42,671 bases of DNA from an uncultured Paracoccaceae bacterium (GCA_947503175.1 CANNCO010000009.1:1-42671); one strand, 5' to 3'; positions 25,668 through 35,691 are shown, numbered from the stretch's first letter. The notes: generated by a model not told the origin, from the letters alone. Translations and numbers: made by a program.

Positions 25668-26621
25668 TTACTCGGCTGCGGCGACGGTCATGTTCAGCGG
25701 CTTGCCCGCAAACTCAAGCGATGCCCGGTTCAGCCAGTCTTCATACTGTTCCTGCGTCACCGCCTTGACCGTGATCGGCATATAGGCGTGGTCCTTGCCG
25801 CAAAGCTCCGAGCACTGACCGAAGTAAATGCCTTCCTTGCCTTCATCGACTTCGAACCACAATTCGGCCAAACGACCGGGAATGCCATCCTGCTTCACGC
25901 CAAAGGACGGGATCGTCCAGGAATGAATCACATCCGCCGCGGTCACCTGCATCACGACGATCTTGCCGGTCGGAATGACGACCGCCTGATCCGTAGCCAG
26001 CAGGAATTCGTCCGGCGCATAGCCATAACGCGCCAGCACATCCACCATTGCGGCGTTGTTGACATATTCGATGGCCCCGGCGGCACTGTCTTCGGCCGTC
26101 AGCGTCGCCGGATGACCGATCATGTAGCTGTCAAAGGAAATCGTCGACGGCTCATAGCCCTCCACACCCGCATCCACGTAGTCATATCCCCAGTACCACT
26201 GGTAGCCGGTGACCTTGATCGTGATGTCGCCTTCTGGGATCTCCTGCTGCTTGAACAGAACGGGCAGAGAGAAAGCGCCGATGAACACCAGAATGATGAT
26301 CGGGACGATCGTCCATGTCACCTCGATCGGCGTGTTGTGGGTGAAAGATGCGGGGTTCGGGTTCGTCCGCCGGTTATAGCGCACCGCGACAATGGTCAGA
26401 AGCGCCACGACGAACAGCGTTATTGCGGTGATGATCACCAGCAGCATCCCGTCGAGCCAGTGAATGTCGTCGGCCAGTTCCGTCGCCGAAGGCTGCCAGC
26501 CCATCAGCCGGTCTTCCGGCTTGCCGATGGATGTCAGCCCCTCGACCGCAACCTGAGCCCATGCCGCACCCGCGGTGAAAAGTCCGAAAAAAGCTGCCGC
26601 ACTGGCTTTCAGAAATGTCAT
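25668..26621 (-). CDS. ctaC: Cytochrome c oxidase subunit II
   Basis: This 317-residue protein starts with a signal sequence ([22 protein letters not shown]). Two membrane helices follow (about 55-78 and 98-122) and then the periplasmic CuA domain. All CuA ligands are present: His233 (VIHSW), Cys270, Glu272, Cys274, His278 and Met281 ([12 protein letters not shown]). It takes electrons from cytochrome c. It opens the oxidase operon. ATG 26621 faces the divergent tldD gene across a 196-base region that should contain promoters for both directions. Confidence 0.98.
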   Translation of the reverse strand: MTFLKASAAAFFGLFTAGAAWAQVAVEGLTSIGKPEDRLMGWQPSATELADDIHWLDGMLLVIITAITLFVVALLTIVAVRYNRRTNPNPASFTHNTPIEVTWTIVPIIILVFIGAFSLPVLFKQQEIPEGDITIKVTGYQWYWGYDYVDAGVEGYEPSTISFDSYMIGHPATLTAEDSAAGAIEYVNNAAMVDVLARYGYAPDEFLLATDQAVVIPTGKIVVMQVTAADVIHSWTIPSFGVKQDGIPGRLAELWFEVDEGKEGIYFGQCSELCGKDHAYMPITVKAVTQEQYEDWLNRASLEFAGKPLNMTVAAAE

Positions 26622-26817
26622 CTGACGTATACCCGATTCCTGTGTCTAGCGCGGTGCTTGTCACCGCATCTGCGCCATCGCAACCGGTAAAAGTCGCAAA
26701 GACGTTGTTTCCCGCGCAGTTGAAATCATATTAGAGGCATCACAACAAGCATGTCCCTTGCGGCAAACAGCCGCCATCGCCCCGGAATCTGCACTTTTTC
26801 CCGAAAGGCCGCCCGCC

Positions 26818-28242
26818 ATGTCCCAGACCGACCATTTCCGCCCGTTCGATACAGTTCTGGACGAAACCGCGGCGCAAAACCTTGTCCGCGAGGCGGTCTC
26901 GGGCGCTGACGATGGCGAGCTGTTTCTGGAACGCAAACGGTCCGAGGCACTGGTTTTCGATGACGGACGAATCAAGACGGCAAGCTATGACGCGTCCGAA
27001 GGCTTCGGTCTGCGTGCGGTCCGGGGCGAGACGGCGGGCTATGCCCATTCGACCGAGATCAGCGAGGCGGCGCTGAAACGGGCGGTGGCCACGGCCCGGC
27101 TTGCGGTGGGCGAAGGCGGCGGCACATTGGCCGATGCACCGGCCCGTACCAACCGGCGGCTCTACGGCGACGGCGATCCGATGTCGGACGCGACCTTCGC
27201 GGTAAAGGTCCAGACGCTGCGCGAGATCGACGCCTTTGCCCGCGCGCTCGATCCGCGGGTCGTGCAGGTCTCGGCAACGCTGGCGGCGTCGCTGCAAGAG
27301 GTCGTGATCCTGCGCGCGGATGGTCCGGCGCTGTCCGACACACGGCCCATGACACGCCTGAATGTCAGCGTGATCGTCGAGGAAAATGGACGCCGCGAAA
27401 GCGGCAGCGCCGGGGCAGGGGGGCGGACCGCGCTCACCGGCCTGATCGAGACATCCCACTGGCAGGGCGCGGCACAGGAGGCGCTGCGCATCGCGCTGGT
27501 CAATCTCAGCGCCGTGCCCGCCCCGGCGGGCGTCATGGATGTGGCCCTTGGCGCCGGCTGGCCCGGCATCCTGTTGCACGAGGCCGTCGGCCACGGGCTT
27601 GAAGGCGATTTCAACCGCAAGAAAACCTCGGCCTTCTCGGGCCTGATGGGCGAACGGGTGGCCGCCCCCGGCGTGACCGTTCTCGACGATGGCACGATCC
27701 CCGACCGGCGCGGATCGCTCACCGTCGATGACGAGGGCACGCCGTCGGGCAAGACCGTCCTGATCGAAGACGGCATTCTGGTGGGTTACATGCAGGACCG
27801 TCAGAACGCCCGTCTCATGGGCGTCACCCCCACCGGCAACGGGCGGCGCGAAAGCTTTGCCCATACGCCGATGCCCCGGATGACGAACACCTACATGCTG
27901 TCGGGCGACGCCGAACCGGGCGACATCATCGCCGACGTCAAGGACGGCATCTATGCCGCGGGCTTTGGCGGCGGTCAGGTGGATATCACCAGCGGCAAGT
28001 TCGTGTTCTCCTGCACCGAGGCCTACCGGGTCAAGAACGGCGTGAAGGGCGACCCGGTGAAGGGTGCGACACTCATCGGCGATGGCGCGACGGCCATGCA
28101 ACAGATCCGCGCCATCGGCAACGACATGGCGCTGGATCCCGGCATCGGCAATTGCGGCAAGGCAGGACAGTGGGTGCCGGTGGGCGTGGGTCAGCCGACG
28201 CTGCTCATCGGCGGGTTGACGGTGGGCGGTTCGGCGGCCTGA
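26818..28242 (+). CDS. tldD: Metalloprotease TldD
   Basis: This is a 474-residue subunit of the TldD/TldE protease. The zinc motif HEAVGH gives His254, Glu255 and His259, followed by GLEGDFNRKKTSAFSG. With TldE (not in this window) it trims unfolded peptides and helps mature some modified peptides. ATG 26818 has AAAGG upstream. A TTG at 26758 would add 20 residues without support. It is divergent from ctaC. The C-terminal GNCGKAGQWVPVGVGQPTL and LTVGG are characteristic. Confidence 0.95.
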   Translation: MSQTDHFRPFDTVLDETAAQNLVREAVSGADDGELFLERKRSEALVFDDGRIKTASYDASEGFGLRAVRGETAGYAHSTEISEAALKRAVATARLAVGEGGGTLADAPARTNRRLYGDGDPMSDATFAVKVQTLREIDAFARALDPRVVQVSATLAASLQEVVILRADGPALSDTRPMTRLNVSVIVEENGRRESGSAGAGGRTALTGLIETSHWQGAAQEALRIALVNLSAVPAPAGVMDVALGAGWPGILLHEAVGHGLEGDFNRKKTSAFSGLMGERVAAPGVTVLDDGTIPDRRGSLTVDDEGTPSGKTVLIEDGILVGYMQDRQNARLMGVTPTGNGRRESFAHTPMPRMTNTYMLSGDAEPGDIIADVKDGIYAAGFGGGQVDITSGKFVFSCTEAYRVKNGVKGDPVKGATLIGDGATAMQQIRAIGNDMALDPGIGNCGKAGQWVPVGVGQPTLLIGGLTVGGSAA

Positions 28243-28274
28243 GCCGACGATCGGCAGTGGCAGGACGCTGGTAT

Positions 28275-28795
28275 TTGGCAACAGAAAACAGATCAGAATT
28301 CGATCTGAGGGCGATGCGTCCCGGAGATCACGGTGCGATTGCAAACATCTGGCATGAGGCATGGCACGACGCCCACGCCGCCCATGTGCCGCGCGCGCTT
28401 CTCGATATCCGGGGGTTGGACGCCTTTCAGGCCGCCATGCCGAAGCTGAAACTGCCCGCAACGCTGGGGTCGTGGGAGGGGCGCTTGGGCGGTTTCGTCA
28501 TCGTCGACGGAAACATGGTGGATCGGTTGTTCGTCGCCCGGTTCGCGCGCGGCACCGGCCTCGCCGCTGGCCCTTCTGGCCGAAAGCGGAGCGCCAGATT
28601 GCCGCCGCCGGCCATCCGCGCGCCGAACTGGACTATGTCCTCGGGAATGATCGTGCCGCGCGTTTCTATGGGAAACACGGCTGGACGATCCTGCGTCATG
28701 AAACCGATCGGATCGACCTTCCCGACGGCGGACGGGCAGAGCTTGAGAGCGTGATTTGCGGGAAGCCGGTGGGTGCGACAGCGGGCGGAAATTAA
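28275..28795 (+). pseudogene. GNAT acetyltransferase, two single-base frameshifts
   Basis: The first part (ATENRSEFDLRAMRPGDHGA..., ending near FVARFARGTGL at about 28563) and the last part (AERQIAAAGHPRAELDYVLG to KPVGATAGGN, stop at 28795) are two halves of one GNAT-type protein, but in different frames. Between them a short stretch reads ALLAE in the third frame. Removing one base near 28566 and one near 28583 would restore a single frame, so I infer two +1 insertions (or base-calling errors). The last third carries the NDRAARFYGKHGW motif typical of GNAT C-termini. TTG 28275 or ATG 28314 could be the start. As read, no full-length protein is made. Confidence 0.75.
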
Positions 28796-28875
28796 AATCT
28801 CTTTCTCCGGGTATATTTAACCTGCCATTAACTCTTCGGGTGCATTGCTGGCCCTGCAAGAAGACGGAGGCAGGT

Positions 28876-30018
28876 ATGGCTAAGGATTTTTCCCCTTCCC
28901 CACACCCCCTCACCCCACCCCTCACTGAGGAAGCGAAGCTTTCCTGGCTCCGTCTCTTGCGATCACGCCGCGTCGGCGTGACGACCTTCCACAGATTGCT
29001 GGACGAACACGGCGATGCGGACGCGGCCCTCGCAGCCCTGCCCGAGATTGCGCGTGCCGCCGGGGTGGAGAATTACGAAGCCTGCCCGCTCGACCTCGCG
29101 CGCAAGGAACACGACAGCGGCACCCGCGCGGGCGCACGCCTCATCGCGCTGGGCGAAGACACCTATCCTGCCGATCTGGCCGATATTCCCGACGCGCCGC
29201 CGCTTCTCTGGGTCATGGGAGACCCGGACCTTCTGACCCGACCGACCATCGCGCTCGTGGGCGCGCGCAATGCCTCCTCGCTTGGCACTCGCATGGCCCG
29301 CCGTATCGCCGCCGATCTGGCCGAAGCGGGCTATGTTATCGCATCGGGCCTAGCCCGCGGCGTCGATACCGCCGCCCATGTCGGGGCGGGGGCGCCCAAC
29401 ACGATTGCGGTCATGGCGGGCGGCGTCGACGTGGTCTACCCGGTCGAAAACGCCGTTCTGGCACAGGAGATCGCGGAAAGCGGTCTGCGTCTGTCCGAAC
29501 AGCCGCCCCACATGACACCGCAGGCGCGGCACTTCCCGATACGCAACCGGATCATCTCTGGCCTTGCCCGCGCGGTCGTCGTGGTCGAAGCCGCCGCGAA
29601 ATCCGGCAGCCTGATCACCGCGCGAAACGCGCTCGATCAGGGGCGCGAGGTTCTGGCGGTTCCGGGCCATCCCTTCGACGCCCGCGCCGCCGGCTGCAAC
29701 ATGCTCATCCGCGACGGTGCGCTTCTGGTCCGCGGTGCGGCGGATATCATCGAAGCCGTCGCCCGGGCCGAGCCACCGGTCGCCGAGGCTGAACCGCCGA
29801 GCGTCCCGAAACCTGCTCCCGAGACGCGCAGCCTGGCCGAAACAGCCGCGCTTCACAGCGAGATTCTTGACCGTCTCGGCCCCAGCCCCGTGGCCGAAGA
29901 CCAGCTGATCCGCGACCTGTGCCGCCCCGCCGGAGAGGTCGCGCCGGTCCTCGTCGCGCTCGAGGTCGACGGGCAGATTTCACGCCAGCCCGGTGGCCTT
30001 CTCTCCCGCGTCTCCTGA
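28876..30018 (+). CDS. dprA: DNA-processing protein DprA
   Basis: This is a 380-residue cytoplasmic protein. A helical N-terminal domain is followed by the Rossmann-like DprA fold: IALVGARNASSLG, IASGLARGVDTAAH, HFPIRNRIISGLA, EAAAKSGSLITARNALDQGREV and AVPGHPFD. A C-terminal winged-helix-like domain (about 325-375, HSEILDRLGPSPVAEDQLI) follows. It binds incoming single-stranded DNA and loads RecA during natural transformation and recombination. ATG 28876 follows GGAGG by a proper distance. A longer frame from 28756 is not supported. Confidence 0.95.
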   Translation: MAKDFSPSPHPLTPPLTEEAKLSWLRLLRSRRVGVTTFHRLLDEHGDADAALAALPEIARAAGVENYEACPLDLARKEHDSGTRAGARLIALGEDTYPADLADIPDAPPLLWVMGDPDLLTRPTIALVGARNASSLGTRMARRIAADLAEAGYVIASGLARGVDTAAHVGAGAPNTIAVMAGGVDVVYPVENAVLAQEIAESGLRLSEQPPHMTPQARHFPIRNRIISGLARAVVVVEAAAKSGSLITARNALDQGREVLAVPGHPFDARAAGCNMLIRDGALLVRGAADIIEAVARAEPPVAEAEPPSVPKPAPETRSLAETAALHSEILDRLGPSPVAEDQLIRDLCRPAGEVAPVLVALEVDGQISRQPGGLLSRVS

Positions 30019-30129
30019 CCCTCAATCTGCCGCAAACGGACGCTCTGCAACCGAGGGGCGTTGACATTCGCTCAGCCTACCCCACATCTAGCGCCGCCAT
30101 CACTAGGGATGCGCCGCGAAAGGAAATTC

Positions 30130-32670
30130 ATGCCCGTTGTCGTTGTCGAGTCGCCCGCTAAAGCCAAGACAATAAACAAATATCTGGGCGACGATTATAC
30201 CGTTCTGGCATCCTATGGCCATGTTCGCGACCTGCCGCCCAAGGATGGATCGGTCGACCCCGAACGGGGGTTTCAGATGAAATGGGAGGTGGCGTCCGAC
30301 AGCAAAAAGCACGTCAAAGCCATCGCCGATGCGCTCAAGGATGACGGCGCGCTGATCCTCGCCACCGACCCCGACCGCGAGGGCGAGGCGATCTCGTGGC
30401 ATCTCGAAGAAACGCTGCGCGCCCGCAAGGCGATCAAGAAAGACACGCCGGTCAGCCGGGTCGTGTTCAACGCCATCACCAAATCCGCCGTGACCGAAGC
30501 GATGGAGAACCCGCGCGAGGTCGACATGGAACTGGTCGAGGCCTATCTGGCCCGCCGCGCGCTCGATTACCTCGTTGGTTTCAACCTCTCGCCGGTGCTC
30601 TGGCGTAAACTGCCCGGCGCCAAATCCGCAGGTCGCGTGCAATCGGTCTGCCTGCGCCTGATCGTCGAGCGCGAGATGGAGATCGAGGCGTTCCGCGCCC
30701 GCGAATACTGGTCGGTGGGCGCAACCCTCGCCACGCCCCGCGGCCAGATCTACGACGCGCGCCTGACCGTGCTCGGCGGCAAAAAGCTCGACAAGTTCGA
30801 CATCGCCAACGAAACCGCCGCCGAACTGGCGGTTCAGGCCGTTACCTCCCGCGATCTGACCGTGACCTCGGTCGAAGCGAAACCGGCCAACCGCAACCCC
30901 TCCGCCCCCTTCATGACCTCGACCCTTCAGCAAGAGGCGAGCCGGAAGTTCGGCATGGGCGCGCGCCAGACGATGCAGGCCGCCCAGCGTCTCTACGAGG
31001 CCGGGCGCATCACTTACATGCGGACCGACGGCATCGACATGGCGCCCGAGGCGGTGACATCTGCGCGCGACGCGATCAAGGATCGCTATGGGGCCGATTA
31101 CCTGCCCGACAGCCCGCGCATTTACAAAAACAAGGCCAAGAACGCGCAGGAGGCCCATGAATGCATCCGCCCCACCGACATGGCGGCGGATGCGGCCAGC
31201 CTGAAACTGACCGATTCTGACCAACGCAAGCTTTACGACCTGATCTGGAAGCGCACATTGGCCAGCCAGATGGCGGGTGCCCGGCTTGAACGCACGACGG
31301 TCGAGATTGGCAGCGCCGATGGCCAGGTCGGCCTGCGCGCCACCGGTCAGGTTGTGCTGTTCGACGGGTTCATGCGCGTCTACACGGAAGGCCGCGACGA
31401 CGTGGATGCAGCGGAAAATGCCGTCGATGATGACGACAAGCGCCTGCCGCAGATCATGCAGGGCGAGGATGCGGAAAAGAAATCGGTGACGCCCGAACAG
31501 CACTTCACCCAGCCGCCGCCGCGTTATACCGAGGCGACGCTGGTCAAACGCATGGAAGAACTGGGGATCGGTCGCCCCTCCACCTACGCCTCGATCGTCA
31601 CGACGATCCAGGATCGCGAATACGTTCGCAAGGAAAAGAACCGCCTGTTCCCCGAGGATAAAGGTCGCCTCGTAATCGCTTTTCTCGAAAACTATTTCCG
31701 CCGTTACGTGGGCTATGAGTTCACCGCCAATCTGGAAGAGGAACTGGACGACATCACCGCCGGCGAACGCGACTGGCAGGATGTGCTCGACCGGTTCTGG
31801 CGCGATTTCAGCGCGGCGATTGGCGAGACCTCGGAACTGCGGATCACCGAGGTTCTGGAAAAGATCAACGAGGTGCTGGAACCGCACCTGTTCCCGCCGA
31901 CCGAGGACGGGGGCGATCCGCGCCTCTGCCCCAATTGTGGCAACGGGCGGTTGTCCATGCGCACGGCCCGGTCGGGCGGGGCGTTCATCGGCTGCTCTAA
32001 CTATCCCGAATGCAGGTTCACCCGCGCCTTCGGACCGCCGGGTATGGAAGACGGCGACGCAATCGGCCCCGATGGCAAACTTCTTGGCATGGATGGCGAC
32101 GACGAGATCCGCCTGATGAAGGGCCGGTTCGGACCTTATGTCCAGCGCGGCCAGCCCACCGAAGAAGAACCGAAACCGCCACGGTCGAGCCTGCCCAAGG
32201 GCTGGGCCCCCGAAGATATTGATCTCGACAAGGCGCTGATGCTTCTGTCGTTGCCGCGCGAGGTTGGCCCGCATCCCGAAGACGGCGAAATGGTCGAGGC
32301 CGGGATCGGCCGCTATGGCCCCTTTGTCCGCCATGGCAAGCTCTACGCGAACCTCCCCGATGTCGACGAAGTCTTCACCATCGGCATGAACCGCGCGGTC
32401 GAGGAACTGGCGAAAAAAGCCGCCTCGCGTGGCCGGGGCCGGACGGCCGCGCCACCGCTCAAGGAGCTTGGCGAACATCCCGAAAACGGCGGTGCCGTCA
32501 ACGTGATGGACGGCCGCTATGGTCCCTACGTCAAATGGGAAAAGGTCAACGCGACCCTGCCCAAGGAAACCGAACCGGCGGACGTGACCATGGAAATGGC
32601 CGTCGAGCTGATCGCCGCGAAGGCGGCCAAGGGCGGCAAGAAAAAACCGGCGCGCGGCAAGAAAGCCTGA
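30130..32670 (+). CDS. topA: DNA topoisomerase I
   Basis: This 846-residue type IA enzyme removes negative supercoils. The TOPRIM domain starts MPVVVVESPAKAKTINKYLG and includes the acidic LATDPDREGEA. The active-site tyrosine is Tyr296 in RITYMRTDG. One C4 zinc finger is formed by Cys600, Cys603, Cys622 and Cys628, and three C-terminal topo repeats contain RFGPYVQ, RYGPFVRHG and RYGPYVKW, followed by a lysine-rich tail. ATG 30130 has AAGGA upstream. It lies 111 bases after dprA in the usual dprA-topA order of alphaproteobacteria. Confidence 0.98.
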   Translation: MPVVVVESPAKAKTINKYLGDDYTVLASYGHVRDLPPKDGSVDPERGFQMKWEVASDSKKHVKAIADALKDDGALILATDPDREGEAISWHLEETLRARKAIKKDTPVSRVVFNAITKSAVTEAMENPREVDMELVEAYLARRALDYLVGFNLSPVLWRKLPGAKSAGRVQSVCLRLIVEREMEIEAFRAREYWSVGATLATPRGQIYDARLTVLGGKKLDKFDIANETAAELAVQAVTSRDLTVTSVEAKPANRNPSAPFMTSTLQQEASRKFGMGARQTMQAAQRLYEAGRITYMRTDGIDMAPEAVTSARDAIKDRYGADYLPDSPRIYKNKAKNAQEAHECIRPTDMAADAASLKLTDSDQRKLYDLIWKRTLASQMAGARLERTTVEIGSADGQVGLRATGQVVLFDGFMRVYTEGRDDVDAAENAVDDDDKRLPQIMQGEDAEKKSVTPEQHFTQPPPRYTEATLVKRMEELGIGRPSTYASIVTTIQDREYVRKEKNRLFPEDKGRLVIAFLENYFRRYVGYEFTANLEEELDDITAGERDWQDVLDRFWRDFSAAIGETSELRITEVLEKINEVLEPHLFPPTEDGGDPRLCPNCGNGRLSMRTARSGGAFIGCSNYPECRFTRAFGPPGMEDGDAIGPDGKLLGMDGDDEIRLMKGRFGPYVQRGQPTEEEPKPPRSSLPKGWAPEDIDLDKALMLLSLPREVGPHPEDGEMVEAGIGRYGPFVRHGKLYANLPDVDEVFTIGMNRAVEELAKKAASRGRGRTAAPPLKELGEHPENGGAVNVMDGRYGPYVKWEKVNATLPKETEPADVTMEMAVELIAAKAAKGGKKKPARGKKA

Positions 32671-32727
32671 CCAAGCGGGTGACACCGCCGATATCCGGCC
32701 TAGCTTGACCTTTCAGGAGGTCTCGCC

Positions 32728-33576
32728 ATGCGCTCTTTCACCATGTTTTCCCGGATCGCCGCACTTGGCGCGGTCGCCATCGCCGCGCTGACCACAGCCG
32801 CCCAGGCGCAAGAGCGCAGGCCCAGCCACTGCATCGCCATCTCCGATGCCGCGCCCGGGATCGAGTATCTCCACAAGGCCGGCTTCCGCGACGATGTCTC
32901 TGATTTCTCGGTCAGAATCAGCTACGTCGCCCACGCTATGTTCCTGCTGCAAACGCCCGGCGGCCTGTCGGCGGTGACGGATTACGCGGGCTTCATCGGC
33001 CCGACCGATTACGCGCCCGACGTGGCCACCATGAACAACGCCCACAGCACCCATTGGACGGCGGCCCCCGATCCGCGCATCCCCCACGTTCTGGAAGGCT
33101 GGGCCAATGCCGACGGTCCCCGCGACCATCACCTCGATCTGGGCGAGATGCTCGTGCGCAACGTCCATACCGACACAAGGTCGGACACCTTCGGCGGCGC
33201 GGCGCGAACCAATGGTAATTCGATCTTCGTGTTCGAGATCGAGGGGCTCTGCATCGGTCATCTCGGCCACCTGCACCACTTTCCCGACGCGGCGCAGTTT
33301 GCCGCACTCGGCCGTCTCGACGTGGTCATGGCGCCGGTCGATGGCGGTATGACCCTTGATCTGCCAACCATGACCCGCCTGCTGAAGCGCCTGAAATCCT
33401 CGATCGTCATCCCGATGCACTGGTTCTCCTTCGCATCTCTGGAACGGTTCCTCGTCGGTATGGCGGACGAGTTCGATATCGACGCCGATGCGGGATCCAG
33501 CATCGAGGTATCGCTGCGCACCCTGCCGGACCGTCCGACGGTCATCGTCCTTCAACCCGAATACCTTCAGGATTGA
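32728..33576 (+). CDS. Exported MBL-fold hydrolase (UlaG-like)
   Basis: This 282-residue protein starts with a signal peptide (MRSFTMFSRIAALGAVAIAALTTAAQA, approximate cut before QERR). The rest resembles the UlaG-like branch of the metallo-beta-lactamase superfamily: ISYVAHAMFLLQTPGG, FEIEGLCIGHLGHLHH, DVVMAPVDGG and SIVIPMHWFSF. The usual metal motif H-x-H-x-D-H is not clear; near residue 108 only NNAHSTHW is seen, so activity may be altered. AGGAGG gives a strong ribosome site before ATG 32728. The substrate is unknown. It is probably periplasmic. Confidence 0.75.
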   Translation: MRSFTMFSRIAALGAVAIAALTTAAQAQERRPSHCIAISDAAPGIEYLHKAGFRDDVSDFSVRISYVAHAMFLLQTPGGLSAVTDYAGFIGPTDYAPDVATMNNAHSTHWTAAPDPRIPHVLEGWANADGPRDHHLDLGEMLVRNVHTDTRSDTFGGAARTNGNSIFVFEIEGLCIGHLGHLHHFPDAAQFAALGRLDVVMAPVDGGMTLDLPTMTRLLKRLKSSIVIPMHWFSFASLERFLVGMADEFDIDADAGSSIEVSLRTLPDRPTVIVLQPEYLQD

Positions 33577-33617
33577 AGGCTTTACGCGGCGCGCCGGCCC
33601 TGCCACAACCCACGCCC

Positions 33618-35039
33618 ATGCTGAACCCCGTCACCGATAGCCTGATCGCCGAGTTGCGCGCGGCGCTCCCCGCCGCCACATTCCGTCCCGATGCACCGCA
33701 CTATCTGGAAGAGCCGCGGGGGCTCTATCCGGGGCAGGCGGGCCTGATCCTTGCACCCGCCAGCGCCGAATACGTCTCGACCATCCTGCGCGCCGCGAGC
33801 GCCGCACGGGTCGGTGTCGTTCCCTATGGCGGCGGCACCGGCCTTGTCGCCGGTCAGGTCGCGACAGAAGGCCCGGCTCCGATCCTCCTCAGCCTTGAAC
33901 GGATGACAGAGGTCCGCGCCGTTCACCCTTCGGAAAACGTGCTGGTAGCCGAAGCCGGTGCCACCCTTGCCCGGATCCACAAGGCTGCCGAAGACCACGA
34001 TCGCCTGTTCCCGCTCTCCTACGGGTCGCAGGATACCGCGCGGATCGGCGGCGGGCTTGCGGTCAACTCCGGCGGTCTGAACGTCCTGCGCTACGGTACG
34101 GCGCGCGACCTGTGTCTGGGGCTCGAAGCCGTCCTGCCCGACGGTCAGATCTGGCACGGGCTCCGGCGGCTTCGGAAGGACAATACCGGCTACGACCTGC
34201 GCAACCTCCTGATCGGGTCCGAGGGAACGCTGGGCGTCATCACCGCCGCTGCGCTCCGCCTTTACCCGCGTCCCGCCGCGCGGGCGACGGCGCTGATGGT
34301 CGTCCCCGATCCCAAAACCGCGCTCGCGCTTCTGGCCCGCGCCGGGCAGATCGCCGGTGAAACCGTCTCGGCCTTCGAACTGATCTCGGGCACCGGGCTG
34401 CATTTTCTGAACGAGGCCGGGCTCGACCACCGTCCGCCGTTCGATACGATCCCCGACTGGATGGTCCTGACCGAGATCGCGACGGGGCAGGGGGCCGATC
34501 CTGCGGCCCTGATCGAAGTCATCTTTGCCGGGGCGCTGGAGGCGGGAGAGGTGACCGACGGGATCGTCGCCGGTTCGGGGCCACAGCGTGATGCGCTCTG
34601 GTATCTGCGCGAGGCGATCCCCGCCGCGAACCGCAGGATCGGCGCTATCGCAAGCCACGATATCTCGCTGCCGCTCTCCGAAATCCCGGGTTTCCTCGAC
34701 CGTGCGGCGCCCGCGCTTTATGCGCTGGGTCCGGTACGGATCAATGCGTTCGGTCACCTTGGCGACGGCAACCTGCACTACAACCTGTTCCCGCCGCCGG
34801 GTGGAGATCGCGCCGCGTTCTCCGATATCGCGCCAAAGGCAACCCGGATCGTCCACGATCTCGTCCACGACCTCGGCGGTTCGTTCAGCGCGGAACACGG
34901 TCTCGGCCGTCTCAAGGTCGGCGAGTTGGAGCGTTATGGCGACCCCGCGCGCCTGTCGGCCATGCGGGCGATCAAAGCGGCGCTCGATCCGAACGGTATC
35001 ATGAATCCGGGTGCGGTTCTGCGCCCCGCAAAAGTGTAA
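33618..35039 (+). CDS. FAD-linked 2-hydroxyacid dehydrogenase (GlcD type)
   Basis: This is a 473-residue flavoenzyme. An FAD-binding domain of the PCMH type (VPYGGGTGLVAGQV, SQDTARIGGGLAVNSGG) is followed by the C-terminal substrate domain with INAFGHLGDGNLHYN and SAEHGLGRLK. Family members oxidise D-2-hydroxyglutarate, D-lactate or glycolate. Which one applies cannot be told from sequence. I chose ATG 33618. The open frame starts with TTG 33573, but its first residues are proline/alanine filler. A strong hairpin follows at once. The gene starts 42 bases after the MBL-fold gene and may share its transcript. Confidence 0.9.
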   Translation: MLNPVTDSLIAELRAALPAATFRPDAPHYLEEPRGLYPGQAGLILAPASAEYVSTILRAASAARVGVVPYGGGTGLVAGQVATEGPAPILLSLERMTEVRAVHPSENVLVAEAGATLARIHKAAEDHDRLFPLSYGSQDTARIGGGLAVNSGGLNVLRYGTARDLCLGLEAVLPDGQIWHGLRRLRKDNTGYDLRNLLIGSEGTLGVITAAALRLYPRPAARATALMVVPDPKTALALLARAGQIAGETVSAFELISGTGLHFLNEAGLDHRPPFDTIPDWMVLTEIATGQGADPAALIEVIFAGALEAGEVTDGIVAGSGPQRDALWYLREAIPAANRRIGAIASHDISLPLSEIPGFLDRAAPALYALGPVRINAFGHLGDGNLHYNLFPPPGGDRAAFSDIAPKATRIVHDLVHDLGGSFSAEHGLGRLKVGELERYGDPARLSAMRAIKAALDPNGIMNPGAVLRPAKV

Positions 35040-35066
35040 ACCCCGGCCGAGGGGGCAGCCGGGGTT
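35039..35066 (+). terminator. Hairpin directly after the dehydrogenase stop
   Basis: AACCCCGGC (35039-35047) and GCCGGGGTT (35058-35066) form a perfect 9-bp stem with a 10-base loop, starting on the last base of the TAA stop codon. No long T run follows, but its strength and position make it the probable transcript end for the tldD-side plus-strand genes. Confidence 0.7.
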
Positions 35067-35148
35067 CACTCACTAAGCGTAAGAGGAACAAAAGCGACGA
35101 AAACGGCCGCTTGATGCCATGATTACTCCACAGGTGCTAAGAAAGGGT

Positions 35149-35691
35149 TTACGCGCCCTCGAAATCGCAGAGCGCATGCACCTCCATCCCCATGGCCTCC
35201 AGCCGCTTGCGCCCGCCCAGTTCCGGCAGGTCGATCACGAAGGCGCAGCCCACGATCTCGCCGCCCAGACGTTCCACCAGCTTGATCCCGGCCTCTGCCG
35301 TCCCGCCCGTGGCCAAAAGATCGTCGACCACCAAAATGCGCTCGCCCGGTTGGATCGCATCGTCATGGATCTCGACCACCGCCTCGCCATATTCAAGTTG
35401 GTAGTCCTCGCTGATCGTCGTGCCCGGCAGTTTCCCCTTCTTCCGAACCGGCACGAACCCCACCGACAATTGATGCGCAATCGCCCCGCCGATGATGAAC
35501 CCGCGCGCCTCAAGCCCCACGACCTTGTGGATCTCCTCGCCCGCATAGGGGTGCAAAAGCTGATCCACGCACATCCGGAACCCGCGCGGATCGGCGAAAA
35601 GCGTGGTCACGTCGCGGAACATGATGCCTTCATGAGGGAAATCGACGATGGTGCGCACGTAATCCTTGACCGTCTTGCGTCTGGCCTGCAT
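35149..35691 (-). CDS. apt: Adenine phosphoribosyltransferase
   Basis: This is a 180-residue cytoplasmic enzyme that joins adenine to PRPP, giving AMP. The PRPP loop is [16 protein letters not shown], and [17 protein letters not shown] is the conserved dimer/substrate region. It is full length. It takes adenine released by the mtnP product 1.2 kb away, so the two genes form a methylthioadenosine salvage pair even though they are separate transcription units. It faces away from the divergent DsbA-like gene. Confidence 0.97.
   Translation of the reverse strand: MQARRKTVKDYVRTIVDFPHEGIMFRDVTTLFADPRGFRMCVDQLLHPYAGEEIHKVVGLEARGFIIGGAIAHQLSVGFVPVRKKGKLPGTTISEDYQLEYGEAVVEIHDDAIQPGERILVVDDLLATGGTAEAGIKLVERLGGEIVGCAFVIDLPELGGRKRLEAMGMEVHALCDFEGA

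Noticed and set aside
24720-26690. 656-codon open frame on the plus strand
   Set aside because: It is the antisense of ctaB and ctaC, both of which are unmistakable on the minus strand.
30103-32685. 860-codon open frame on the minus strand
   Set aside because: It is the antisense shadow of topA; the plus-strand frame has all type IA topoisomerase motifs.
33582-35069. 495-codon open frame on the minus strand
   Set aside because: It is opposite the GlcD-type dehydrogenase and shows no family motif.
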